Source: Rhizobiaceae bacterium
Lineage (GTDB): Bacteria > Pseudomonadota > Alphaproteobacteria > Rhizobiales > Rhizobiaceae
Reading direction: 5' to 3'
Assembly (NCBI GenBank): GCA_019635715.1
Contig: JAHBYY010000001.1
Span: 103,097-167,096 of the forward strand
DNA length: 64,000 bases
Under the pieces are notes generated by a model that did not search any database, was not told where the DNA came from, and saw only the letters and a program-made list of their open reading frames with translations. The translations under genes and the position numbers were made by a program. Below, piece by piece: positions 18,906-26,794 of this stretch (position 1 is its first letter; each line of letters starts with the position of its first letter).

Positions 18906-20303
18906 TCAGGTGACGCGCGGCCAGTTGGACTTGGGTCTGAGATCGGCTCGTTCGGCCGTGCCTTCGGCGGAGCGGCGGGCGATCCGGTAGATTTCCTCCT
19001 CGTCCAGCCTGGTGAGGCGGCCGTGCCGGACGATGATCTCGCCATCGCACAGGACGGTGTCGACGCCGCGTGTGCGGGCGATCAGCGCCAACTGCTTGAC
19101 GGGGTCGACGCCGGGTTGCGAATCCGGATGGTCGGCGCTGCGGATGACGATGTCGGCCCGCCGACCGGGCTCGATCGCGCCGAGTTCGCCCGGCATGCCG
19201 ATGGCCCGCGCGCCGCCATGCGTAAACATCTCGAGGATCGCCTCGGACGACAGGAACTGGCCCCACTCGCGGCTGACCAGATAGGCAATGATGCCGAGGT
19301 CGCCGAACGCCCAGGCCTTGGCGATGTCGGTGCCGAAGGCAATCGACGTGCCGCGCGCATGCAGGTCGGGAAAGGCGCTGCGCCCGGTCTGCGAGATGCC
19401 GTAATACATGAAGTTGCCGGGGTGCCAGACCAACGCCATGCCGCTCGCCGATATCGCCTCGACCTCGGCCTCGTCGAGCACGTTCATGTGGGTGAAGGCG
19501 CTGTTTTCCCCGATCAGGCCCTGTTCGGCATAGTGGACGAGCGCCGGCTTGCCGAAGCGATTGCGGTCATAATCCGCCTCCTCCTTGGTCAGGCTCTGGT
19601 GCTGGTGGTACATCACGCCTTCGCGGTCGGCGAGCGCCTTGGCCTCGCGCATCAGCTCGTCGGTGCCGCTGCCCGATCCGTAAAGGGCGACGTGGCCGCG
19701 GACGCGCGCGCCGGCGTCCTTGTTGCGCCCGAGCTGGCCTCCGAGGTCGCGCAGGCAGCGGGCGCGGTCGTTCGGCGCGCGCTCGACCTCGCCGGCCAGC
19801 GTCTCCATGCCGACCGTGTCCCACAGCATGCAGTCGGCCAGCGAGGCGCGGATGCCGACCGCGTTCACGGCTGCCGCGATGGCGTCGGGATAGAAACTCG
19901 TTCCGGCGTCGACGAAGCCGGTGAAGCCGTTGCGCGCCAGTTCCGCCGAGGCGAGCAGCGCGCTGGCGTGCTCGTCTTCCTCGGTGATCGCGTTGATCCA
20001 GCGCTTGAACACGCCGGTGCCGCCGCCCGGCGCGTCGGGAATCGATCCCCGGCAAAGATGCAGGCCGGCATGGTAGTGGCCGTCGATGTAGCCGGGATGG
20101 ACGACACCGCCCCCGGCATCGATGCGGCGGGCCGCGGTCCAGGCCTTCTCGATGGTCCGCGTCGGGCCGACCGCAACGATCGTGTTGCCGCTGATGGCGA
20201 TGGCGCCGTCGGAATAGATCGTGCGGTTCACATCGACGGTCAGGACGCAGCCGCCGACGATCAGCAGGTCGCACTGTTCCGGAGGACCGGGCTGCTCCGT
20301 CAT
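18906..20303 (-). CDS. Amidohydrolase (cytosine-deaminase/chlorohydrolase type)
   Basis: A 465-residue metal-dependent hydrolase that would hydrolyse a C-N bond of an amide, cyclic amide or amidine. The first metal motif is GYIDGHYHAGLHLCRG (HxH), further His ligands are in YHQHQSLTKEE and VWHPGNFMYY, and the catalytic Asp is in AFGTDIAKAW. The N- and C-terminal strands (VDVNRTIYSDGAIAI, PGRRADIVI) form the typical composite beta domain. It sits between the acyl-CoA ligase gene (2-nt gap) and the importer, so it may act on the imported compound and release an acid for CoA activation. Confidence 0.88.
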   Translation of the reverse strand: MTEQPGPPEQCDLLIVGGCVLTVDVNRTIYSDGAIAISGNTIVAVGPTRTIEKAWTAARRIDAGGGVVHPGYIDGHYHAGLHLCRGSIPDAPGGGTGVFKRWINAITEEDEHASALLASAELARNGFTGFVDAGTSFYPDAIAAAVNAVGIRASLADCMLWDTVGMETLAGEVERAPNDRARCLRDLGGQLGRNKDAGARVRGHVALYGSGSGTDELMREAKALADREGVMYHQHQSLTKEEADYDRNRFGKPALVHYAEQGLIGENSAFTHMNVLDEAEVEAISASGMALVWHPGNFMYYGISQTGRSAFPDLHARGTSIAFGTDIAKAWAFGDLGIIAYLVSREWGQFLSSEAILEMFTHGGARAIGMPGELGAIEPGRRADIVIRSADHPDSQPGVDPVKQLALIARTRGVDTVLCDGEIIVRHGRLTRLDEEEIYRIARRSAEGTAERADLRPKSNWPRVT

Positions 20304-20305
20304 GG

Positions 20306-21982
20306 TCAGGCTCCGACCTTGCCGGTCTCGCGATCCCAGGCCCCCTGCCGCAGGTCGCTCTTCTCCTTCAGCAGGGCCTGCTTCTGAACACGCATCGAAG
20401 GGGTGCGCTCGAAATCCGTGTCGCGGAACTCGATGAAGCGCGGAATCTTGAAGGCGGCCAGGTTCTCGCGACAGAAGGCGATCACCTGGTCGGGCGGGAA
20501 GCTGTCGCCGGGTCGCAATTGCAGATAGACCTTCACTTCCTCGCCGCGCAGCGTGTCGGGCACCGGCACGACGGCCGCCTCGACCACCTTGGGATGCGAG
20601 CGCAGCACACCCTCAACCTCGGCGGCGGAGATGTTCTCGCCCATGCGGCGGATGATCTCCTTCTTGCGGCCGACGAAGTAGAGCAGGCCGCGCTCGTCGC
20701 GCCGCGCCACGTCGCCGGAATGGTACCAGCCGCCGCGATTGGCCTCGGCCGTCACTTCCGGCCGGTTGAGATAGCCGGCATAGAGGTGAGGTCCGCCGAT
20801 CAGGCACTCGCCGGCCTCGCCGTCGGGCACATCGACGTCGTCGTCGCCGACCAGCCGGATGGTGACGCCGGGCGGCTCGACGCCCATCGTGCCGGTGCCG
20901 ACCAGCTCGTCGGCCAGATGATTCGGCACTCGGCTCATCACGCCGCCCTCGGTCGAGCCGTACTGGTTGTGCCAGTGGAAGCCGTAGCGCTCGACCATCT
21001 CGGCATGCAGTTCCTTGGGCAGGCCAGCATGGATGGCGAGGCGGATGCGATGATCCTTCTCGGCTGGTCCCGGCTCGCCCTTCATCAGCAGCGCGGGGAT
21101 CGAGGCGATGGAGAGGATCTCGGTCGCGTCGTACTGGGTCACCACGTCCCAGAAGCGCGACACCGAGAAGCGGCGCATGGCGACCAGCGTGCCGCGCGAG
21201 GCGAGCGAGGTCAGCAGTTGGATCGCCGGGTCGGCATAGTAGAACGGCAGGCAGCAAAGCTGGCGGTCCTGCCAGCCGCGGCGGAACATCCGAAGATCGA
21301 GGTCGACGACGCGCAGCCACCAGCCGTGATGCAGCATGCAGCCCTTCGGCGCGCCGGTCGTCCCGGAGGTGTAATAGACGGTGATGATGTCCTCGCGGTC
21401 GCACTCGACCGTGGTGAAATCAAGCGGTTCGCCGGCGTCCTCAAAGGCCTTGAGCCCGTCCGGCTCCTCGCCGTCGACCACGATGATGCGCGCCAGCGCG
21501 GGCGAATTGCCGCGCACCGCCTCGATGATCGGCAGTTGCGGCGTGCCGCAGATCGCCACGGTCGGCGCCGCGTCGGTGACGATGTGGCCGGCGTCGTACT
21601 GCATCGCCGTGGGCGCGATCGACACCATGGTGGCGCGGTTGGCGATGATGCCGAACAGCGCGATCATGAACTCCAGCCGGTTGTCGAGCATCATGACAAC
21701 ACGGTCGCCGGGCCTGACATAAGCCTTCAGATAACCGGCGAAGCGCTGGCAGCGGTCGAGCAGCTCGCGGCGCGTCATCACCGGGCCGTTCTCGATGATG
21801 ATCGCCGGCCGCTCCGGATCCTCCAGGCAGCCTCGGGCGAGCAGGTCGATGACCGAATCGTGCGGCACCGCCGCCCAGTCCGGTGCGACGTTCTCGTGGC
21901 GGATCCAGTCGGCCGGACGCTGCGGCGCGTTGGCGACGCCGAGTTCCATGCGCGGCGCCGAGTTCGGCAGGGGCACGCTCAT
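20306..21982 (-). CDS. Acyl-CoA synthetase (AMP-binding)
   Basis: An AMP-forming acid:CoA ligase, 558 residues. The phosphate-binding motif is VYYTSGTTGAPKG, the adenylate region is HNQYGSTEGG, the hinge is YFVGRKKEIIRRMGENIS, and the late catalytic Lys lies in RTPSMRVQKQALL. It resembles the ATP-dependent ligase group that includes crotonobetaine/carnitine-CoA ligase and FadD-like enzymes. The ATG at 21982 overlaps the upstream hydratase stop (ATGA), so longer in-frame extension is excluded. It would prime an acid for the hydratase, SDR and thiolase-like steps of the cluster. Confidence 0.9.
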   Translation of the reverse strand: MSVPLPNSAPRMELGVANAPQRPADWIRHENVAPDWAAVPHDSVIDLLARGCLEDPERPAIIIENGPVMTRRELLDRCQRFAGYLKAYVRPGDRVVMMLDNRLEFMIALFGIIANRATMVSIAPTAMQYDAGHIVTDAAPTVAICGTPQLPIIEAVRGNSPALARIIVVDGEEPDGLKAFEDAGEPLDFTTVECDREDIITVYYTSGTTGAPKGCMLHHGWWLRVVDLDLRMFRRGWQDRQLCCLPFYYADPAIQLLTSLASRGTLVAMRRFSVSRFWDVVTQYDATEILSIASIPALLMKGEPGPAEKDHRIRLAIHAGLPKELHAEMVERYGFHWHNQYGSTEGGVMSRVPNHLADELVGTGTMGVEPPGVTIRLVGDDDVDVPDGEAGECLIGGPHLYAGYLNRPEVTAEANRGGWYHSGDVARRDERGLLYFVGRKKEIIRRMGENISAAEVEGVLRSHPKVVEAAVVPVPDTLRGEEVKVYLQLRPGDSFPPDQVIAFCRENLAAFKIPRFIEFRDTDFERTPSMRVQKQALLKEKSDLRQGAWDRETGKVGA

Positions 21983-22821
21983 GCTGACACCTCGGCGTAG
22001 CCGTTCTTGATCACCAGATTTCCGTCTTGGTCCGCGGCCTCGAAGCCGACGAGGCCGCCCTCGCCCGCCCAGCGTCGGACGGTGACCGTCTGGCCCGGCG
22101 TGAGCAGCAGCGGATGGGCGAAGCGGCAACCGAGCCGCCTCAGACGCGCCACCTCGCCGCCGCAGGCGCCGTCGACGATCGCGCGCCCGGCATAGCAGAG
22201 CGTCAGCATGCCGTGGACGAGCGGCGCGGCGAAGCCGAGTTTCGCCGCGGCGGCCGGGTCCATCGTGTAGGGGGAGTAGTCGCGCGCCGCGTCGCCGTAG
22301 CGCCGCGTCTGGTCGGGCGCGAGCCCATAGGTGTCGCTCGTCGCCTCAGTCCGCGGGACCGCGGGCCGGGCCGGCACCGCCTCGCCATGCAGGATGTCGG
22401 ACGCGGCGCCGCGCAGCAGGCAGGTCGAGTACTGCGTGCAGACCGGCGTACCATCGTGAAGGGCGGTCTCGGACCTGACGATGAAGGTCAGGCCGGCACG
22501 TGTTCCCCGGATGCCCCGCAGCGTCGAGACCGTGAACAGGCGCTGGCCCGGCGTGATCGTCCTGTGGAAGACAAAATCGTGCTCGCCATGCATGACGAAG
22601 CCGGCGGCGACCTTGCCGAGCACCTCCATCATGCTCTGCATCACCGGAATGTGGGCGAACACCGGCGGGGCGAAGGCGCCTGCCAGATGCTTCGGGTTCA
22701 CGTCGTCGAACGAGCGTGCGAACTGCGCGAGACGGTGGCTGGAGGTGCGGAACTCTTCGGAGTCGCGCGAAAACCCGACCTGCGATCCGTCCACCGGCCT
22801 GTTCTCCACGGCGGCATTCAT
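21979..22821 (-). CDS. Two-domain MaoC-type hydratase
   Basis: A 280-residue protein with two hot-dog domains. The first (about residues 20-135) has FARSFDDVNPKHLAG and PPVFAHIPVM; the second (about 165-280) has YGDAARDYSPYTMDPAAAAK and PLVHGMLTLCYAGRAI. The usual hydratase Asp and His are thus partly conserved in the second domain. It probably hydrates an enoyl-CoA. It is joined by ATGA overlaps to the SDR gene before it and the acyl-CoA ligase after it. It is distinct from the split two-subunit hydratase later in the operon. Confidence 0.82.
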   Translation of the reverse strand: MNAAVENRPVDGSQVGFSRDSEEFRTSSHRLAQFARSFDDVNPKHLAGAFAPPVFAHIPVMQSMMEVLGKVAAGFVMHGEHDFVFHRTITPGQRLFTVSTLRGIRGTRAGLTFIVRSETALHDGTPVCTQYSTCLLRGAASDILHGEAVPARPAVPRTEATSDTYGLAPDQTRRYGDAARDYSPYTMDPAAAAKLGFAAPLVHGMLTLCYAGRAIVDGACGGEVARLRRLGCRFAHPLLLTPGQTVTVRRWAGEGGLVGFEAADQDGNLVIKNGYAEVSA

Positions 22822-23720
22822 AGCGGCAGTCCCTCGACGAAATCGCCCAGTTTCGGCAGGCGCGGCAGCCTGTGGTTCAGCACGAATTCGAGATCCTCGA
22901 TCTTCCAGCGTCCGTCCGTCTCGACATCGACGGCGATGGCACTCGGGGCGATCACCTCGACACGGTTCCCATAGGCCTGGAACACCTGGCCTGTGGCGGG
23001 ACAGTCGGCGAGCGCCAGCCAGCAGATCAGCGGCGCGACGTTGTCGGGATGGAAGACATCGAAGACATCGCCCTCCGGCGGCTGCAGCGATGCCTCGATG
23101 CGGGTGCGCGCCGACGGAGAGACGGCGTTGGAGCGGACGCCGTACTTGGCTCCCTCCAGGGCGAGCGTGCGCGACAGGCCGACCACGGCCAGCTTGGCCG
23201 AGGCGTAGTTGGCCTGGCCGAAATTGCCGATCAGCCCGGCCAGCGAGGTCGTGTGGACGATCGACGCCGCCACCGGCGCGCCGGACTTGGCACGGTTGCG
23301 CCAATATTCCATGGCGTGGCGCGCCGTCGCCGCATGGCCCTTGAGGTGGACGCGGATGACGGCGTCCCACTCCTCCTCGCTCATGTTGGCGAACAGGCGA
23401 TCGCGCAGGATGCCGGCATTGTTGACGAGGATGTCGAGCCCGCCGAACGTGTCGACCGCCAGGCGGACCAGCGCCCGCGCATCGTCCCAGTCCGACACGT
23501 CATGGCCGCTGACGACCGCCCTGCCGCCTGCCGCCGCGATCTCGGCAACCACCGACTGGGCCGGGGTCTCGTCCCGGCCGACGCCGTAGAGATCCCCGCC
23601 GAGATCGTTCACCACCACCGCCGCGCCATGGTCCGCCAGCGCCAGTGCATAGGAACGTCCCAGTCCGCGGCCGGCGCCGGTGACGATGGCGACGCGCCCG
23701 GAGAGCCGCCCGCCGCTCAT
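22818..23720 (-). CDS. Short-chain dehydrogenase (hydroxyacyl-CoA dehydrogenase type)
   Basis: A 300-residue SDR. The cofactor motif is IVTGAGRGLGRSYALALADH, then VVNDLGGD, NNAG at ILVNNAGILRDRLF, the catalytic Ser in TSLAGLIGN and YASAK. The C-terminal extension matches the type fused to MaoC domains in peroxisomal multifunctional enzyme 2, so oxidation of a (3R)-hydroxyacyl-CoA is likely. It is the first gene of the leftward operon; the ATG at 23720 is preceded by a 265-nt divergent promoter region that contains the shared 16-bp motif. Confidence 0.88.
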   Translation of the reverse strand: MSGGRLSGRVAIVTGAGRGLGRSYALALADHGAAVVVNDLGGDLYGVGRDETPAQSVVAEIAAAGGRAVVSGHDVSDWDDARALVRLAVDTFGGLDILVNNAGILRDRLFANMSEEEWDAVIRVHLKGHAATARHAMEYWRNRAKSGAPVAASIVHTTSLAGLIGNFGQANYASAKLAVVGLSRTLALEGAKYGVRSNAVSPSARTRIEASLQPPEGDVFDVFHPDNVAPLICWLALADCPATGQVFQAYGNRVEVIAPSAIAVDVETDGRWKIEDLEFVLNHRLPRLPKLGDFVEGLPL

Positions 23721-23890
23721 GCCCGGCGCTCCGGCCGCGCCTGGGTCCGGCTCGCAATTCGGTCGCATCTGTGGCCCGCAGATCCCGGCATGCACATTTT
23801 CCGTATGTCCGATCAGGCGCCTGCGCGCCGTTCCCCGTCGTTTCCCCGGACCTCGGCAGTCCCGGGCGTTGTTTGACAGCAAACGCATAA

Positions 23891-23914
23891 ATGAATATGA
23901 AGTCAACCTCATAT
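23891..23914 (-). promoter_or_regulatory. Operator/promoter motif upstream of SDR operon (copy 1)
   Basis: On the minus strand 23906-23891 reads TTGACTTCATATTCAT, identical over 16 bases to 26625-26640 in front of the thiolase operon. Locally it belongs to an inverted repeat, ATATGA (23895-23900) and TCATAT (23909-23914). The TTGACT could be a -35 box, which would let a bound TetR-type protein block RNA polymerase. The region lies between the divergent SDR and aminotransferase genes. Confidence 0.6.
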
Positions 23915-23985
23915 TTTTGGATTTCCCCGCGCCGTCGGGCTCCTGTATGGCGGTACCCACCAACCCTGCCCGCGGAAGACGATCG

Positions 23986-25218
23986 ATGAACCAGCCTGCC
24001 ACCTCCGCCTCCGACCGGCCCCGCCCCGCCTATTCGGCGTGGCTCGGCACGAGCAATTCGATCACTCAGCAATTCATGGCGATCGGCGGCATGAAGGATG
24101 TGGTGAGCCTTGCCGGCGGGCTGCCGGCCGCCGAGTTCTACCCGGTCGCCGAAATCGCCGAGGCGTCGCGCAAAGCGCTCGAACGCTGGGGCTCCGCGGC
24201 GCTGGAATACGGCCCGATCGAGGGCCTGCCGGCACTGCGCGAACATATCGCCAGGCGGATCAGCCTGCAGGCGGGCCGGCAGTTCACCGCCGCGAACGTG
24301 CTGCTGACGGTCGGCGCGATGCAGGGCCTGGACCTGATCGGCAAGGTGCTGGTCGATCCCGGCGAGCTGATCGTGACGCAGACGCCGGCCTATGTCGGGG
24401 CGCTCGACGGCTGGCGACCGCGCCAGCCTCGCTACGAACCGCTCGACTGGGGCAACGGCAGCCCCGAGGCGCTCGCCGCGCTGCGCCGGGCCAAATTCGC
24501 CTATGCCGTTCCCAACTACTCCAATCCGACCGGCGCGCTGGTGCCGACCGCCGCCCGCCAGGCGCTGCTCGACTCGGTGATGGAGACGGGGACCTGGCTG
24601 GTCGAGGACGATCCCTATCTGCCCTTGCAGTTCGACGGCGAGGCCGGCCCGAGCATTCTGGCGCTGCACGGCCGCATGGAGCCGGACGGCCCCTATGCCG
24701 GACCCGTCATCTATCTCGGCACGCTGTCGAAGAGCATCGTGCCCGGCATGCGCGTCGGCTGGGCGATCGCCGAGGCAGGCATGATCCAGACGATGGCGCT
24801 CGCCAAGCAGTCGAGCGACATCGCCAGTTCGATGCTGACGCAGGCCGTGGCGCTCGAACTGCTGGAGAGCGGCATCGAGGAGACCCACGTGCCGCGCATC
24901 GTCGCCGAATACCGCCACCGCCGCGACGTGCTGTGCGCCAGCGCGGCGCGCCATCTCGGCGAATGGTTCGAATGGGAGACGCCGCCCGGCGGCATGTTCG
25001 TCTGGATGAAGGCGCGCGACGGCGCTATCGACACCGACGCGCTCTACCAGGCGGCACTGAGGGAAAAGGTCGCCTTCGTGCCCGGCAGCGTCTTCGATCC
25101 CGCCGGTCTCGACCGCACCGCCATGCGGGTGAATTTTACCCGCAGCAGCCCCGAGATCATCGAGGAAGGGTGCCGGCGGCTCGCCGCGGCGGTGCGGCGG
25201 TACTTGGCGGAGCGGTAA
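23986..25218 (+). CDS. PLP-dependent aminotransferase (class I, 2-aminoadipate/MocR-domain type)
   Basis: A fold type I aminotransferase of 410 residues. The PLP Lys lies in YLGTLSKSIVPGMRVGW; other conserved blocks are SLAGGLPAAEFYP, LEYGPIEGLPALREHI, YAVPNYSNPTG and the C-terminal Arg in MRVNFTRSSPE. The type includes 2-aminoadipate and valine/aromatic transaminases. I use the ATG at 23986 (GGAAG upstream) rather than 23947. It is divergent from the SDR operon and shares its promoter region, so it may belong to the same regulon. Confidence 0.88.
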   Translation: MNQPATSASDRPRPAYSAWLGTSNSITQQFMAIGGMKDVVSLAGGLPAAEFYPVAEIAEASRKALERWGSAALEYGPIEGLPALREHIARRISLQAGRQFTAANVLLTVGAMQGLDLIGKVLVDPGELIVTQTPAYVGALDGWRPRQPRYEPLDWGNGSPEALAALRRAKFAYAVPNYSNPTGALVPTAARQALLDSVMETGTWLVEDDPYLPLQFDGEAGPSILALHGRMEPDGPYAGPVIYLGTLSKSIVPGMRVGWAIAEAGMIQTMALAKQSSDIASSMLTQAVALELLESGIEETHVPRIVAEYRHRRDVLCASAARHLGEWFEWETPPGGMFVWMKARDGAIDTDALYQAALREKVAFVPGSVFDPAGLDRTAMRVNFTRSSPEIIEEGCRRLAAAVRRYLAER

Positions 25219-25468
25219 AGAACGCGGTCGGGATACCGGATCACTTCACCATCTGTGAGGAGGCGGAGACGTAGCGGTCCGCTTCCTCTCCCCGCAAGCG
25301 GGGAGAAGAACGCTCGTCATCGTGCCAGCAAACCTCTTTCCGACGTAAAGGTGTGGACGCCATAGCGACTCGGCCTGCGGCAAACCGGCTCCAACCATCG
25401 CCGCAGGCACATCGCCCCAGCCTCCCCGCCATGCTATCGCAAGGTTCCAACCGCCCCGAGGCAAGCGC
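25219..25468. repeat. Intergenic region with REP-like hairpin
   Basis: A 250-nt gap after the aminotransferase gene. It contains a short palindrome, CTCCCCGC (25288-25295) facing GCGGGGAG (25298-25305), of the same CTCCCC family seen at 31.5, 46.3 and 48.9 kb. It could end the aminotransferase transcript. I see no gene here. Confidence 0.45.
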
Positions 25469-25807
25469 ATGGTCGGCCGCACCCATCTCCTGCTGTTCGC
25501 GGCCATCGTCGCCGAGGTGATCGCCACCACCGCGCTGGCGCGATCGGAGAGTTTCACGCGGCTGGTGCCGACCCTGGTCGCCATCGTCGGCTACGCGGCG
25601 GCGTTCTGGTTCCTGTCGTTTCCGCTGCGCACCATGCCGACGGGCGTGGTCTATGCGATCTGGTCAGGACTGGGGATCGTGCTGATCACGCTCGTCGCCT
25701 GGGTGTGGTCGAGGCAGGCGCTGGACCTGCCAGCCATTCTCGGCCTTGGACTGATCCTGGCAGGCGTGCTTGTGGTGAACCTGTTTTCGAAGACGGTCAG
25801 CCACTGA
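25469..25807 (+). CDS. Small multidrug resistance (SMR) family transporter
   Basis: A 112-residue, four-helix membrane protein of the EmrE/SugE family. The membrane-embedded Glu expected for proton/drug coupling is in FAAIVAEVIATTALARSE, and the family motif FPLRTMPTGVVYAIWSGLGI is clear. Such pumps export quaternary cations or guanidinium. Its 3' end overlaps the convergent TetR gene by 11 nt. A link to the surrounding catabolic genes is possible but unproven. Confidence 0.92.
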   Translation: MVGRTHLLLFAAIVAEVIATTALARSESFTRLVPTLVAIVGYAAAFWFLSFPLRTMPTGVVYAIWSGLGIVLITLVAWVWSRQALDLPAILGLGLILAGVLVVNLFSKTVSH

Positions 25808-26528
25808 CGGCAGCGCCGGCAAGCTCCGGCGGATCCTTGCAGTAGACGGCGCGATACCAGAGCACGGTCAGCAGCTTGGCAAGCTCGTCCGGGTCGAGCT
25901 CGCGTTCGTCGAGCACCGATTCCCGGGTGACGATCACCGAATAGAGATAGTGGAAGACCATGCCCTCCAGCGCGCGGGCCGCCATCATCGTCGAGCCCGG
26001 CATGCCCGCGCCATAGACGCCGCGCCGCGTGATGGAGCGGGCCAGTCCCTCGATCCACTTGCGGTGGCGCGGCCGCCACAGCGTCCGGAACTCGGGCAGG
26101 CGGCTCTGCAACTGCACGTGGCACTGCATCAGGCCGGCGTTCCGCTGATAGGCAGAGATGAAGAAGCGGTTGGTGTTGAGGATCGCCTCGTACTCGGTAT
26201 GGCGTCCGCCGACCTGCCTGGCCCGATCGTAGAGAAAGTTCACGAAGTCGAGGACCACCTCGATGGCAATCTCGTTCTTGTCGCGGAAATAGACGTAGAA
26301 GGTGCCCAGTGCAACCTCGGCGAAGGCGCAGATGTCGGCGACCTTCATGTCCTGATAGCCGACCTCCTCCAGCGCGCGCGCCGCGGCGATCTTCAGCCGG
26401 AACTTGGTGCGGTCGCCCTTGGTGGCGAAGTCGGTGGCCGAATAGACATCCGCGAGATGGTCGCAGTAGCGCCCGCAGTCCAGGGTGGGAACCGCGTCCG
26501 GCTCCATGCTTTCAACCAATGCCGCCAT
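25797..26528 (-). CDS. TetR family transcriptional regulator
   Basis: A 243-residue regulator. The N-terminal DNA-binding domain shows FRLKIAAARALEEVGYQ followed by the helix-turn-helix VADICAFAEVALGTFYVYF, and the ligand domain fills the rest. It has an unusually long N-terminal lead of about 35 residues before the helix-turn-helix domain. A GGAGAAAG site precedes the ATG. It is divergent from the thiolase operon and convergent with the SMR gene. It is the best candidate to bind the 16-bp motif shared by 23891-23906 and 26625-26640, with an acyl-CoA or substrate as inducer. Confidence 0.88.
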   Translation of the reverse strand: MAALVESMEPDAVPTLDCGRYCDHLADVYSATDFATKGDRTKFRLKIAAARALEEVGYQDMKVADICAFAEVALGTFYVYFRDKNEIAIEVVLDFVNFLYDRARQVGGRHTEYEAILNTNRFFISAYQRNAGLMQCHVQLQSRLPEFRTLWRPRHRKWIEGLARSITRRGVYGAGMPGSTMMAARALEGMVFHYLYSVIVTRESVLDERELDPDELAKLLTVLWYRAVYCKDPPELAGAAVSG

Positions 26529-26624
26529 TTGGTCTTTCTCCGCCCGTCCCTATGACACCGGCCGGGCGGAGTTTCAATCCGACCCCATCCGCGGGCCGCC
26601 GCTCTGTGAGCCATAAAATTGATA

Positions 26625-26640
26625 TTGACTTCATATTCAT
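26625..26640 (+). promoter_or_regulatory. Operator/promoter motif upstream of thiolase operon (copy 2)
   Basis: TTGACTTCATATTCAT is identical to the reverse complement of 23891-23906. It lies in an A+T-rich island between the TetR gene and the thiolase operon. TTGATA (26619-26624) with TTATCC (26642-26647), or TTGACT (26625-26630) with CCTATT (26648-26653), are possible -35/-10 pairs at 17-base spacing, so the motif overlaps the promoter. Confidence 0.6.
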
Positions 26641-26728
26641 GTTATCCCCTATTTTGGCCCCGCAGGCAAGTTTCGGGAAGATCGCGGCGGAGCCCTGCGC
26701 TCAGCCGCGCTACCGGGGAGGAAAAGAC

Positions 26729-26794
26729 GTGGAAACCAGAGGCGAACGTCGATGCAACCGCCCGCCGGCCGCCGCCGCGACGGCTTGCCGCTGA
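26729..26794 (+). CDS. Possible 21-residue leader peptide coupled to the thiolase gene
   Basis: A GTG with a very good ribosome site (GGGGAGGAAAAGAC) opens a 21-codon frame ending in TGA, which shares its last base with the ATG of the thiolase gene (TGATG). The peptide is Arg/Ala/Pro-rich and resembles nothing known to me. The thiolase ATG has no ribosome site of its own, so coupled re-initiation is plausible. The evidence is arrangement only. Confidence 0.3.
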   Translation: METRGERRCNRPPAAAATACR

